From NCBI GenBank assembly GCA_025354645.1, contig JANXML010000213.1:1-40455 (forward strand): DNA of 40,455 nucleotides. Reading direction: 5' to 3'. Origin of the DNA: Arcicella sp. GTDB taxonomy: Bacteria; Bacteroidota; Bacteroidia; Cytophagales; Spirosomataceae. Position numbers and translations under genes: made by a program. The notes below the pieces were generated by a model. It was given only the letters and a program-made list of their open reading frames with translations, was not told where the DNA came from and did no database searches. This document shows, piece after piece, positions 1 through 8,885 of the stretch; position 1 is the stretch's first letter, and each line of letters opens with the position of its first letter.

Positions 1-567
1 TTGGGTATCGACCCCGTACTGATTACGTCGCATATCATCGTGGCGTTGCAACAAGTTATCAGTCGCAATCGTAATCCACGGTATCCTTCGGTGCTGAGTT
101 TCGGAAAGGTGATTGCCAACGGGGCTACCAACGTAATTCCAAATGAGGTTTATGTAGAAGGAACTTTTCGTGCGATGGACGAAGAATGGCGGAACGATGC
201 TTTGGGACGTATCAAAAAAATGGCGGAAGGCATCGCCGAATCAATGGGTGGCGTTTGTGAGGTTTTTATTCAGAAAGGTTATCCGTTCTTGAAAAACGAA
301 CCCGAATTGACTCGCCGAATGAAAGGGGCTGCCATTGATTTTATGGGTCAGGACAATGTGATTGACTTGGATATTTGGCTCGCTGCCGAAGATTTTGCTT
401 ATTATACGCATCATGTAGATTCGTGTTTTTATCGCTTAGGAACTCGCAATGAGGCAAAAGGGATTATTTCGGGAGTCCACACACCTACGTTTGACATCGA
501 TGAAAGTGCCTTGGAAATCGGGGCGGGGCTGATGTCTTGGTTGGCGGTTAGTGAGTTGGGGGTTTAG
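1..567 (+). CDS. M20-family amidohydrolase/peptidase, C-terminal part (cut by window edge)
   Basis: The reading frame is open at base 1, so the N-terminal part of the gene, with most metal ligands, lies outside the window. The visible 188 residues hold the end of the M20 dimerisation domain (SFGKVIANGATNVIPNEV, then GTFRAMDEEWR) and the return to the catalytic domain, with AAEDFAYY and a late histidine in GVHTPTFDIDE, the place of a C-terminal metal ligand in the M20D amidohydrolase group. Members hydrolyse N-acyl amino acids or peptides; the substrate cannot be read from this fragment. The stop is followed 12 nt later by the DUF1016 gene on the same strand. The family call is firm, the exact reaction is not. 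Confidence 0.85.
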   Translation: MGIDPVLITSHIIVALQQVISRNRNPRYPSVLSFGKVIANGATNVIPNEVYVEGTFRAMDEEWRNDALGRIKKMAEGIAESMGGVCEVFIQKGYPFLKNEPELTRRMKGAAIDFMGQDNVIDLDIWLAAEDFAYYTHHVDSCFYRLGTRNEAKGIISGVHTPTFDIDESALEIGAGLMSWLAVSELGV

Positions 568-579
568 GTTTTAAATTAG

Positions 580-1593
580 ATGGAGATTCTCACGGACATA
601 CAAAACATACTTAAACAGGCTCGACAAAAAGCGTATCAAAGTATCAATTTAGCAATGGTTCAAGCATATTGGCTCATTGGGAAACGAATTGTAGAGGAAG
701 AGCAAGAAGGCAAAACCAGAGCTATCTATGGTAAAGCCCTTCTGAAAAACCTTTCAATAGAATTGAAAAATGAGTTTGGGAAAGGTTTTTCTGTTGATAA
801 TTTAGAAAACATGAGACTCTTTTACTTAGAGTTTTCAATTTCGCAAACACTGTCTGCGAAATCCGAGACACTGTCTCGGATTTCTGAAACGCATGATTTT
901 CAACTGAGTTGGTCTCATTATTTGATGCTCATTGCTGTAAAAGATTTAAACGAAAGAGCATTTTATGAAATAGAGTCAATTCAAAATAATTGGAGTTTAC
1001 GAGAACTAAAACGCCAGTATAATTCTGGGCTTTATATGCGATTGGCTCTCAGTACAGATAAATTGGGTGTAAAACAGCTTGCTGAGAAGGGGCAATTGAT
1101 AGAATCACCGATGGATGCTATTAAAGAACCTTATATCTTAGAGTTTTTGAATCTAAAAGACCATTATCAATACGCTGAATCTGACCTTGAAAGTGCTTTG
1201 ATTGACAAATTAGAGTATTTTCTATTGGAATTGTGTAAAGGTTTCACTTTTGTAGCTCGCCAAAAAAGAATATCTTTTGATGAAAAACACTTTAAAATTG
1301 ATTTGGTATTTTACAATCGTATCTTGAAATGTTTTGTCATCATTGATCTTAAAATTGGAGAATTAAAGCATCAAGACATTGGTCAAATGCAGATGTATGT
1401 TAATTATTACGACCGTCAAGTTAAATTAGATGATGAAAATAAAACTATTGGAATTATCCTTTGTCAAAAGAAAAGTGATTTGTTAGTTGAAATGACCTTG
1501 CCCGAAGACAATGAACAAATTTTTGCCAGTCGTTACCAAACCATTTTGCCAAGTAAAGAAGAATTACGAACACTATTACAAGGCAATAATTAA
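580..1593 (+). CDS. DUF1016/YhcG-type PDDEXK nuclease domain protein
   Basis: This 337-residue protein has the two-part build of the DUF1016 (YhcG-like) family. The N-terminal helical domain contains AYWLIGKRIVEEEQ and LENMRLFYLEF. The C-terminal PDDEXK-like domain starts near residue 235, with IDLVFYNRILKCF, then IDLKIGELKHQDIGQM, where D and K fit the nuclease signature. Family members are linked to DNA processing and often sit beside restriction-modification genes; none is visible here. Between the two domains, after FYLEF and before QLSWSHY, the protein has an extra linker (SQTLSAKSETLSRISE) encoded by two palindromes, see 841-890. It lies between an amidohydrolase and a lipoprotein gene with gaps of 12 and 8 nt. 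The family is confident, the biological role is open. Confidence 0.85.
   Translation: MEILTDIQNILKQARQKAYQSINLAMVQAYWLIGKRIVEEEQEGKTRAIYGKALLKNLSIELKNEFGKGFSVDNLENMRLFYLEFSISQTLSAKSETLSRISETHDFQLSWSHYLMLIAVKDLNERAFYEIESIQNNWSLRELKRQYNSGLYMRLALSTDKLGVKQLAEKGQLIESPMDAIKEPYILEFLNLKDHYQYAESDLESALIDKLEYFLLELCKGFTFVARQKRISFDEKHFKIDLVFYNRILKCFVIIDLKIGELKHQDIGQMQMYVNYYDRQVKLDDENKTIGIILCQKKSDLLVEMTLPEDNEQIFASRYQTILPSKEELRTLLQGNN
841..890. repeat. Two in-frame palindromes in the DUF1016 linker
   Basis: Bases 859-883 form a perfect palindrome: a 12-bp arm (AAATCCGAGACA), one central C, and the exact reverse complement. Directly before it, 842-858 form a second, shorter palindrome (CGCAAACA-C-TGTCTGCG, one mismatch) with the same ACACTGTCT core. 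Both are read through in frame and encode a linker between the two DUF1016 domains. The core shared by two adjacent palindromes suggests a repeat element rather than chance. Confidence 0.75.
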
Positions 1594-1601
1594 ACAAAAC
1601 C

Positions 1602-2000
1602 ATGAAAAAATACATTACTTGCTTGCTTGCAACCTTCATTTTTAGTTGTAAATCCGTTCCAGAAAATCAGCAAATTACGGTTGCTTCGGGCGGAGGTGTT
1701 ACGGGCGTTTGGCATGAGTACACCCTCAAAGCCGATGGACAATTACTTCACAAAGCCAGTAATGTGGATTCGGTGGAAGTAATAAAAACCCTTTCAAAAT
1801 CAAAAACTAAGAACTTTTTCAAACAAATTGAGGCTTTAAAATTAAGTGAAAAACAAGCGGGAGAGCCTGGTAATATGTCTTACACCGTTCAATTTTCGGA
1901 ACGTAAAAAGTTTGCTCACAAGGTTCAATGGGGCGACAATAAAATGCCTGCCGATTCGGTAAAGACGTTTTATGATGGATTTATGGAATTATTGAAATGA
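1602..2000 (+). CDS. Small predicted lipoprotein, unknown function
   Basis: This 132-residue protein begins with a lipoprotein signal peptide: KK, a hydrophobic stretch, and FIFSC with the lipidated cysteine at residue 16. The mature part is charged and soluble-looking (GGGVTGVWHEYTLKADGQ, then SERKKFAHKVQWGDNKMPADS). It resembles small envelope proteins of Bacteroidota, but I do not recognise a named domain. It starts 8 nt after the DUF1016 stop and is probably cotranscribed with it. No terminator is evident directly downstream. Confidence 0.75.
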   Translation: MKKYITCLLATFIFSCKSVPENQQITVASGGGVTGVWHEYTLKADGQLLHKASNVDSVEVIKTLSKSKTKNFFKQIEALKLSEKQAGEPGNMSYTVQFSERKKFAHKVQWGDNKMPADSVKTFYDGFMELLK

Positions 2001-2412
2001 TTTCGGTGAACGGTAAAGGGGGAACGGATTTCAAGGTTCATTCTTTTCGAAAATTCCAAAATTTTACATGGTGCAAGTTTTCGCAATCCAAATTGAGAAA
2101 GGTTTGCATAGAAAATAATATTTGTTAATTTCAACGAGTTTTCTTACACAAAAATCAAATTAGAGTTGTGTAAAATTAACAGGAAGGGCTGTCAGTATTT
2201 TAAAATTCAATCCTGTCGTATCTTATAAATCCGATAAATCCTGTTCTGAAAATGTTAGTATGTTTACTGGAAAACCCCAACACACCCTCCTAAAATAACC
2301 AATCAAAAAAAGATACCGCTTTGATTTTCAGTTAATCAACCATTAATTTTAATTGAGAATATTTTAAAGTAAAAATCCCTAACGTTTCTCCCAAAAAGGA
2401 AAACTGCTTAAA
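2001..2412. other. Intergenic region (412 bp), repeat remnant, no gene seen
   Basis: No credible coding frame was found. An 8-bp perfect dyad (TTACACAA at 2144-2151, TTGTGTAA at 2166-2173) is present. Around 2210-2250 there is a run of AATCCTGT / AATCCGATAAATCCTGT words that looks like a degenerate copy of a dispersed repeat. The promoter of the M4 protease gene should lie here, but I see no clear TAnnTTTG box. Confidence 0.5.
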
Positions 2413-5400
2413 ATGAAAAAATTATTCCTTCTCTCTTGCATTTTGTGTATTTCAGCGATTGCGTTCACACAAAATAAATTTAAAACTGTTAAGCGTTCAG
2501 ATGTGATTGTTCCGCAAGAAACTTTGGATAAACCCGTTGATATTTCTGGATTTCAAAATAGTATTACACATCCAAAATATTTGACCAAACCAACTGATAA
2601 TCAGACATATATAAATTTAATTTCCAAAAAGGATGGTCTGAAAGTTACATTGGATGAAAACGGGATGCCTTCGATGATTGAGGGAATTCCGACGAATATT
2701 TCAAATATTAAAAAAGGGTCTACACGTAATGCTCGTATGTCCGCAGAAATGGCTTCGGCATATAATTACTTGGAAGCTGTGAAACCTTATTTGAGACTCA
2801 CCAATCCAGATGCAGAATTGAATATTCTGAAAAGCGAAATAGACGAAATCGAAACCACGCACTTGCGGATACAACAAACATACAAGGGCGTAAATGTATA
2901 TGGTGCTGAGATGATTTTGCATAAAAAAGACAATGAAGAGGTATCTTTACTGAATGGACATTTTTATCCAACGCCTCAAATTGAAAACGTAAAGCCTTCA
3001 TTATCAGAAGATAACATTGGAAAATTAGCTATATCAGATGTCAGAAAATCATCTATTGTGAAGCCTATGACGGCAACTGAAATGACAATGTTAAAGTATG
3101 AAAAACCCAAGACAGAACTGATTATTTATCATCAAAATGAAAAAGCGGACGGCGAACGCTTAGCGTATCACGTAACGGTTCGTCCTAACTTTTTGGAAAG
3201 GTGGATTTATGTGATGGATGCAAATTCTGGCGAAATCTTAGATAAATACAATCATACTTGCACGCTTGATGGAGTAGCAAAAGCCACTGCAATGGATTTG
3301 AATGGCGTTAGTAAGGGCATAAATACTTATCAATCAGGAAGTAGTTATATACTGATTGATGCCACTAAATCAATGTTTAAAGGTGGTGCAGTGAAAGCAG
3401 ATGATCCACAAGGTGTTATTTGGACGATTGATGCCACTAATTCAAAAGTGAACGAAGACTTGGCTATTAAACAAATTTCTTCAACTAATAATTCTTGGAA
3501 TAATGCAACGGGAGTTTCTGCTCATTTCAATGCAGGAGTAGCGTATGATTATTATAAAAACACACACGGAAGAACTTCATTAAATGGGAAAGGGGGTACG
3601 ATTGTATCTATCATTAACATTACGGATGAAAACGGTAAAGGCTTTGATAATGCCTTCTGGAATGGGGAATATATGGGTTATGGAAATGGAGGAACGTATT
3701 TCAAACCCTTGGCAGGTGGATTAGATGTTGCGGGTCACGAAATGACACATGGCGTGATTGAAAATACGGCAAATTTGGAATATAAAAGTCAATCAGGAGC
3801 CATCAACGAATCTTTGGCAGACTGTTTTGGAGCAATGGTTGAGCGTAAAAATGGTGCAGATGGCTGGCGTTTAGGGGAAGATGTAATGAAAGGGAATTTC
3901 TACCCAACAGGTTGTTTGCGAGATTTGGCGAATCCAAATAATGGTGGCAGAAGTTTGAATGATAACGGTTACCAGCCAGGTACCATGAATCAATATTATT
4001 CAGGATCAGAAGATAATTATGGTGTGCATATCAACTCAGGAGTTCCCAATAATGCCTTTTATCGCTTCGCAACAGCGAGTGGAATGACGAAGGAGAAAGC
4101 AGAGAAAATTTATTATCGTGCGTTGACTATTTATCTAACTCGTACTTCAAAATTCTTGGATTTACGCCGTGCCGTAATTCAGTCGGCAACGGATTTGAAA
4201 GCCTCGGCAGGCGTAACGGATGCTGATATTAATAATGCTAAATTAGCTTTTGATGCCGTTGGAATTACTGACCCGAACGCTCCAAATCCAAGCACAAATC
4301 CTCCCGCAACCACACCAGTGCCACCTGCACCAAAGGCAGATGTTCCAGTCAATACAGGGACGGAAGGATTGTTAAGCTATGATCCAGTAAGAAAGATTCT
4401 TTATAAATCAAGTATAAAAGGAGAAGCAGACCCAAGTAGTTTTGTGGAATTAGCCACTAACATAGTGATTGAAAACAAGCCTACTGTACCTGATGATGCT
4501 TCTTTTGCTTATTTTGTGGCGGGAGATGGGTTCATTAAAAGAGTGAATTTATCGGCAACTCCCAAAGTTGAAAATGTATCTTCAACGGGCGTTTGGCGAA
4601 ATGTGGCAGTTTCAAAAGATGGTAAAAAACTGGCAGCTTTGAGGAAATTAGCAACAACTTCGGCGGTCACAGATAAGCAAATCACAGTTTTTAATTTATC
4701 GGCAGGAACAAGTAGAGTTTATACGCTTTATAACCCAACCTACACAAAAGGCGTAAGCACAGGACAAGTACAAAATGCAGATGCGATTGAATGGGATCAT
4801 CAAAGCGAAAACGTGGTTTATGATGCCTACAACTTGATTAAGAGTGCCACAGGAACCGAATCCAATTTTTGGGATGTTGGATTCATTAACGTTTGGAATG
4901 GTTCTAAAAATGATTATGGTACTGGACAAATTGATAAATTATTTACGAGTTTAGATGCAGGAGAAAATATTGGAAATCCATCATTTTCAAAAAATTCAAC
5001 TAACGTGATTGCTTTTGATTATTTTATTGAAAAAGATGATTTGAACTATGTCATTGGCGTGAATACGGAACGAACAGATGGATTAGACTTCATCTATAAA
5101 AACAATACGTTGGGTTATCCAGAATATTCACGAAAAGATGATTTTGTATTGTATAATTATTATACAACCGATTCCAAAACGAATAAAGATGTTTTAAATA
5201 CGTATCAGATTTCTATGGATGCCAGTAAGATTAAAAGTGTTCCTAAAACAGAGAAATTTTTGGTTGGTCAGTCAGCTTATGCAGTTTGGTACACCGCAGG
5301 AACTCGTGCTTTGCCAACGAAGCAAAACCAAACGATTTCGTTGGCTAAAATTCAGGATAAATTAGTGGGCGACGCTGCTTTTGATGTAACGGTTTCGGCA

Positions 5401-6069
5401 AGTTCAAACTTAGCGATTGGATTATCAATCGTTTATGGTCCTGCCAATATTTCAAACAAGAGAATTACCCTTACAGGCACGGCTGGGCGAGTGAAAGTGA
5501 ATGCTTTTCAAGATGGTAATGGTAGTTTTTATAATGTGGCAAAAGCGGATTCATTTTGTGTAAACCCTTTAAAACCAACCATATCTGTAATTAAAAAGAC
5601 TGATTCGAATGGCGATTATTGGGAATATACTTCAAGTTCAGCAACGGGGAATGTTTGGTATCGTGAAGGAGTTATTTTGGAGGATTTGAGAGGTTCACAA
5701 TCCATTAAAGTTGGTACTGGTCTGAAATTTACAGTGCAAATAGTTACATCAGATGGTTGTGCAAGTGCTTTCTCAGATGTTCGTCAAGACCCTGCAATAA
5801 CAAAGCCGCTTGCCTCTGAACTAACTTTGGAAGCGAGCATAACGGTTTCGCCTAATCCAACGAGTGATGAAATACGGGTTATAGTCCCTCAAAATCTGAG
5901 AATAGAATCGATAAAATTAAACGATATGTCGGGTAGTAAAGTGTCTGAAAAACAAGGAGATAAATCGAATATAATGACCTTGAATATTCATAATCTCAAC
6001 CAAGGGAATTATATTTTACAGATAATGACGAACGAAGGAATGGTCACGAAAAAAGTGACGAAGGAGTAG
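2413..6069 (+). CDS. Secreted M4-family (thermolysin-like) metalloprotease with T9SS sorting domain
   Basis: This 1,218-residue protein has an N-terminal signal peptide (MKKLFLLSCILCISAIAFTQ), then an FTP/PepSY-type propeptide (about residues 40-290). The M4 catalytic domain follows: zinc motif HEMTHGVIENTANLEY near residue 442, third ligand glutamate in INESLADCFGAMVE near 465, and the catalytic histidine in GVHINSGVPNNAFYRF near 539. A Pro-rich linker (about 620-645) leads to a long beta-rich region (about 650-1,000, possibly propeller-like), Ig-like sequence, and a T9SS type-A sorting domain at the end (TVSPNPTSDEIRV ... LNQGNYILQI). It should be exported by Sec, cross the outer membrane by T9SS and degrade proteins outside the cell. 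All catalytic residues are present. It is monocistronic and converges on the MutS-like gene. Confidence 0.93.
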   Translation: MKKLFLLSCILCISAIAFTQNKFKTVKRSDVIVPQETLDKPVDISGFQNSITHPKYLTKPTDNQTYINLISKKDGLKVTLDENGMPSMIEGIPTNISNIKKGSTRNARMSAEMASAYNYLEAVKPYLRLTNPDAELNILKSEIDEIETTHLRIQQTYKGVNVYGAEMILHKKDNEEVSLLNGHFYPTPQIENVKPSLSEDNIGKLAISDVRKSSIVKPMTATEMTMLKYEKPKTELIIYHQNEKADGERLAYHVTVRPNFLERWIYVMDANSGEILDKYNHTCTLDGVAKATAMDLNGVSKGINTYQSGSSYILIDATKSMFKGGAVKADDPQGVIWTIDATNSKVNEDLAIKQISSTNNSWNNATGVSAHFNAGVAYDYYKNTHGRTSLNGKGGTIVSIINITDENGKGFDNAFWNGEYMGYGNGGTYFKPLAGGLDVAGHEMTHGVIENTANLEYKSQSGAINESLADCFGAMVERKNGADGWRLGEDVMKGNFYPTGCLRDLANPNNGGRSLNDNGYQPGTMNQYYSGSEDNYGVHINSGVPNNAFYRFATASGMTKEKAEKIYYRALTIYLTRTSKFLDLRRAVIQSATDLKASAGVTDADINNAKLAFDAVGITDPNAPNPSTNPPATTPVPPAPKADVPVNTGTEGLLSYDPVRKILYKSSIKGEADPSSFVELATNIVIENKPTVPDDASFAYFVAGDGFIKRVNLSATPKVENVSSTGVWRNVAVSKDGKKLAALRKLATTSAVTDKQITVFNLSAGTSRVYTLYNPTYTKGVSTGQVQNADAIEWDHQSENVVYDAYNLIKSATGTESNFWDVGFINVWNGSKNDYGTGQIDKLFTSLDAGENIGNPSFSKNSTNVIAFDYFIEKDDLNYVIGVNTERTDGLDFIYKNNTLGYPEYSRKDDFVLYNYYTTDSKTNKDVLNTYQISMDASKIKSVPKTEKFLVGQSAYAVWYTAGTRALPTKQNQTISLAKIQDKLVGDAAFDVTVSASSNLAIGLSIVYGPANISNKRITLTGTAGRVKVNAFQDGNGSFYNVAKADSFCVNPLKPTISVIKKTDSNGDYWEYTSSSATGNVWYREGVILEDLRGSQSIKVGTGLKFTVQIVTSDGCASAFSDVRQDPAITKPLASELTLEASITVSPNPTSDEIRVIVPQNLRIESIKLNDMSGSKVSEKQGDKSNIMTLNIHNLNQGNYILQIMTNEGMVTKKVTKE

Positions 6070-6086
6070 GTAGAGAATTGAGTGTT

Positions 6087-6187
6087 TGTCATTGCGAGCG
6101 TAGCGAAGCAATCCTTACGATTGATGAAAAAAACTTAAAGACTTTCTCATCAATCATGCAGATTGCTTCGCTACGCTCGCAATGACA
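6087..6187. repeat. 27-bp perfect inverted repeat between convergent genes
   Basis: The arms at 6087-6113 and 6161-6187 are exact reverse complements (27 bp, beginning TGTCATTGCGAGCGTAGCG). Inside them a second, imperfect stem (GATTGATGAAAAA against TTTCTCATCAATC) continues the hairpin, leaving only a short loop. The element fills the gap between the convergent M4 protease and MutS-like genes and could act as a bidirectional transcription stop. The ATTGCGAGCG...GAAGCAATC word resembles a dispersed palindromic repeat I know from many bacterial genomes. Confidence 0.9.
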
Positions 6188-6191
6188 GAAA

Positions 6192-8012
6192 TTACTCCAT
6201 CTCAATCCCAATTCCTCGCATCAACATACTGGCATTGAAGCTATGGCAAACGCCCGCACGGAGTTTATAATCAAACACTAAATCATCATTCACGACTTCG
6301 GAAGAAAAGCTATAATTCTCTACAAAGTCCTGATTATCAAACTCATCGCCCAATTCTACATCATGCGTTGAGATAAAACCCGAAGCCGTTGTTTTGTGCA
6401 ATTGCAACATTAAAGCCTTCGCTCCTTCGTGTCTGTCCTTAGAATTTGTCCCCTTCAAAATTTCATCCAAAAAATAAAAAATAGGTAGTGACCTTTTTAA
6501 CTGGTAACTGTTTACTGATAACTGTTCACTGCCATCGACCGCCAAAAGTAAACTCTTCAACCGCTTCAATTCCGCATAAAACGAAGACGTATCTTCTTCC
6601 AAAGAATCCTGTGTACGCATACTTGTAAACACCTGCATACACGAACACGCAAACGCCTCTGCACATACCACCGAACCAGCCAAAGCCAGCACAATATTCA
6701 CTGCCACCGTCCGCTGAAAGGTACTTTTTCCCGACATATTTGAGCCTGTAATGATGATGGTTTTGCCTTCGCCAACCAGTTTAATATCATTCGCAATACG
6801 TCTGTTTCTACGAATCATTGGATGAGCTAACCCTTTGGTTTTCAGATAAATAGAATCTTCTAAAATCTCTGGTTTTACAAAGTCTGGATTGGCAAATTGT
6901 AGTCCCGCAAAGCTGTTTAAAGTTTCCATTTCAGCAATGGCATTTAACCATTTTGGCAGATTTCGTTGATGTGTTTTCTTCCAATTTTCTAATTTGATAA
7001 AATACTGAACATCCCACAAAAGTGGTACGCCCACCACAAGTGCAAAAAACGGATTGGCTCGATTGCCTAATTTATTCAAAATATCTTCCAAAGCCCGAAT
7101 GGCAGGGCTTGCTTCTGAAAGTTCAGTTTGTAATGTTGTAAGTTTTATATGCGTAAATGCCTCATTAACAATCAGTTCCGATAAATTGGCATAAGCCTTT
7201 AAAGTGTTGGCAAGGCGTAACGTTTGGTCGAGAGCATTACTAACAATATCATAAATTTGTTTCAGAATAAATCCATGAAAAATCAACATCAACAATTGAT
7301 AACCGATGGGAACATAGCCAAAAGCCCAAGCCAAAATCAAGGGAACGGTAAGATAGGGAAGGAGTTTTCCGTATTTAAAAAGAGGCTTTTTAATCGTCTC
7401 ATTATCAGGTTCTTCGCTCCAAGAAATTAATTTTTGAGTAGGTTCAGCAACTTCTTCAATCAACATAGCGGAGGCTTCTAAATTTTGTCTGAAATCAATT
7501 TTGACAGTTAATTCTTCAATAGCTTGCTGGCGATTTTCAATTTCAGATTTACTGGCAGGATATTTTAGCCAATTTGCAAGGGTACTCGCACCCGTGTAGG
7601 TATGCGTGCGATTGAGTAATTTGAAGACAGATTGTTTACCAAAAATATCTAAATCAGCCGTATAAAAATGACTCGTTTCAATGAATTGTTCGCCTGTTTC
7701 TGTTCTGGTAAAAACATTATCTAAACGTTTAATTTCATCTTCGTTTACGCCAACTAAGGCTTTATTTTTATCCCGTAAATATTTGATTTTCAAATGTTTA
7801 TTTACTGAAAAAAGGAACAGGGCAATGCCGATAATTACAATCAAAACGACATAATCACCTACAAAATATTGATAAGTCAAATAGCTAATGAAAGCAATTG
7901 CTAAAAATAAAACAGCCCGAAAAATCGCCCATTGATTATACTGTTTCTGGAATTGTTCAGCGAGATTTTGAAAAGATTCTTTTCGGGATTGGAAGGTTTT
8001 TACTGGTGTCAT
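6192..8012 (-). CDS. Membrane-associated MutS-like ATPase
   Basis: This 606-residue protein has two N-terminal membrane segments (about residues 25-70), a MutS core/lever-like helical region, and a MutS domain V ATPase. Walker A is GSNMSGKST near residue 421, Walker B is FYFLDEILKGTNSKDRHEG near 511, and the switch region is ISTHDVELGD. It lacks the mismatch-binding domain of true MutS and the Smr domain of MutS2, so it is a MutS-related protein of unknown role, common in Bacteroidota. The start is set at the ATG at 8012; the frame stays open upstream, but that part is REP sequence and encodes no family-like protein. The linker SEQLSVNSYQL just before Walker B is encoded by a repeat (6500-6531). 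It is the last gene of the run GT2, epimerase-like, RAYT, MutS-like. Confidence 0.85.
   Translation of the reverse strand: MTPVKTFQSRKESFQNLAEQFQKQYNQWAIFRAVLFLAIAFISYLTYQYFVGDYVVLIVIIGIALFLFSVNKHLKIKYLRDKNKALVGVNEDEIKRLDNVFTRTETGEQFIETSHFYTADLDIFGKQSVFKLLNRTHTYTGASTLANWLKYPASKSEIENRQQAIEELTVKIDFRQNLEASAMLIEEVAEPTQKLISWSEEPDNETIKKPLFKYGKLLPYLTVPLILAWAFGYVPIGYQLLMLIFHGFILKQIYDIVSNALDQTLRLANTLKAYANLSELIVNEAFTHIKLTTLQTELSEASPAIRALEDILNKLGNRANPFFALVVGVPLLWDVQYFIKLENWKKTHQRNLPKWLNAIAEMETLNSFAGLQFANPDFVKPEILEDSIYLKTKGLAHPMIRRNRRIANDIKLVGEGKTIIITGSNMSGKSTFQRTVAVNIVLALAGSVVCAEAFACSCMQVFTSMRTQDSLEEDTSSFYAELKRLKSLLLAVDGSEQLSVNSYQLKRSLPIFYFLDEILKGTNSKDRHEGAKALMLQLHKTTASGFISTHDVELGDEFDNQDFVENYSFSSEVVNDDLVFDYKLRAGVCHSFNASMLMRGIGIEME
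6500..6531 (-). repeat. In-frame short repeat in the MutS-like gene
   Basis: The coding strand reads as near-tandem copies of CAGTTATCAGTAAACAG-type words (AACTGTT / TAACTG units). They encode SEQLSVNSYQ between a helix and the Walker B strand. I recall this word family as a dispersed intergenic repeat; here it is in frame and tolerated. Confidence 0.6.
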
Positions 8013-8015
8013 ACT

Positions 8016-8107
8016 ACTGTAGCTCGAAGCGACCGACGCTCGGTGGCACTTCGAGAAGCGTTGTCTTATTATTTGTCCGTTCTCGAAGTGCCACTTCGAG
8101 CTACAGT
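8016..8107. repeat. REP element 1 (double hairpin, GTAG/CTAC ends)
   Basis: The left arm (8017-8055) carries GTAG, CTCGAAG, an extra nested segment with ACCGACGCTCGGT, and ACTTCGAG. A central linker beginning AAGCGTTGTC follows. The right arm is a short hairpin, CTCGAAGTGCCACTTCGAG, then CTAC. GTAG at the foot of a hairpin is the mark of REP sequences recognised by RAYT proteins. The element fills the whole 97-bp gap between the RAYT stop (8110) and the MutS-like ATG (8012). Confidence 0.92.
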
Positions 8108-8109
8108 AG

Positions 8110-8760
8110 CTACGAGAGCAAATACAAGTAGTCTTCATTCACAAAGGTATGTGGATATTCTCGCCAATCAATCACTAAGCCCACTTTTACTGGATTTTGA
8201 ATGATGTAGTTGATGATATTTATAAACTCTCGCTCATTTCTTACAAGGTGATCATAACTCTCACTTTGCCAAAATTGACCTTCCCGTCTCAGTAATATAT
8301 TGGATTGCTTGGCTGTATGCCGCTTAATTGATTGCATAATTATGGTAACAGAAGTATCATAACTTTCTACGTCCCACGTGTCAATCAGTATGTGAATGTG
8401 ATTTGACATAATCGTGAATGCAATTAAATCATATCGTTTTTTATGCCAATAATGTAGTGATTCTTTTACAATCTCAGCAATATCATTTTGCTTTAACCAG
8501 TGATTTCCCCCTTGATTATTGTCCAAATATTTATCAAAAGTTGCAAAATTCCGTTTCCACTGTTTTCCTATTTCGATTTTCCTTTCGTCAAGGTTTGGGT
8601 AATTTTCTTCAAGCAATTTTACTGCATTTCTATTTTCTAATTCAAATTGTTGAATAACCTCAACAGGAACACTATCTACCAAACGAGTAGTAATGAAAAA
8701 CTTATTGCCAAGTGGTAAACGATGGGGCAGATTTCGCCAGTAATATTCTTGAAAAATCAT
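8110..8760 (-). CDS. REP-associated tyrosine transposase (RAYT, Y1/HUH family)
   Basis: This 216-residue protein has the single-strand HUH nuclease fold of the IS200-like Y1 superfamily. The HUH motif is SNHIHIL (histidines 121 and 123) and the probable catalytic tyrosine is Y169 in QSESYDHLVRNEREF. It is followed by INYIIQNPVKVGLV, the FW...Y.DH and NPVKAGLV signature that marks RAYTs. RAYTs are domesticated or self-limiting transposases that nick and join REP hairpins. The gene lies between REP elements 1 (8016-8107) and 2 (8785-8885), with a third copy at 9524-9614, so its likely substrate is next to it. The stop codon lies 2 nt from REP1. No inactivating change is visible. Confidence 0.93.
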   Translation of the reverse strand: MIFQEYYWRNLPHRLPLGNKFFITTRLVDSVPVEVIQQFELENRNAVKLLEENYPNLDERKIEIGKQWKRNFATFDKYLDNNQGGNHWLKQNDIAEIVKESLHYWHKKRYDLIAFTIMSNHIHILIDTWDVESYDTSVTIIMQSIKRHTAKQSNILLRREGQFWQSESYDHLVRNEREFINIINYIIQNPVKVGLVIDWREYPHTFVNEDYLYLLS

Positions 8761-8784
8761 TTTGAAAATGTTTATAGTTTTTAA

Positions 8785-8885
8785 CTCGAATTACTGTAGC
8801 TCGAAGTGACACTTCGAGAAGCCGAGTCCAATTATTCGTCCGCTCTCGAAGTGCCACTTCGAGCTACAGTAATTCGAGCTACAGT
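8785..8885. repeat. REP element 2, upstream of the RAYT gene
   Basis: The core at 8793-8870 is GTAG plus hairpin CTCGAAGTGACACTTCGAG, a linker AAGCCGAGTCCAATTATTCGTC, then hairpin CTCGAAGTGCCACTTCGAG plus CTAC. The dyad extends outward: CTCGAATTACTGTAGCTCG from 8785 matches its reverse complement on the right, and the right side ends with a repeated GAGCTACAGT. The last bases provide the TAG stop of the neighbouring epimerase-like gene (8879-8881). Confidence 0.92.

Noticed and set aside
8013-8138. 42-residue N-terminal extension of the MutS-like frame
   Set aside because: It is translated from REP1 and the end of the RAYT gene and has no protein-like character; the ATG at 8012 fits better.
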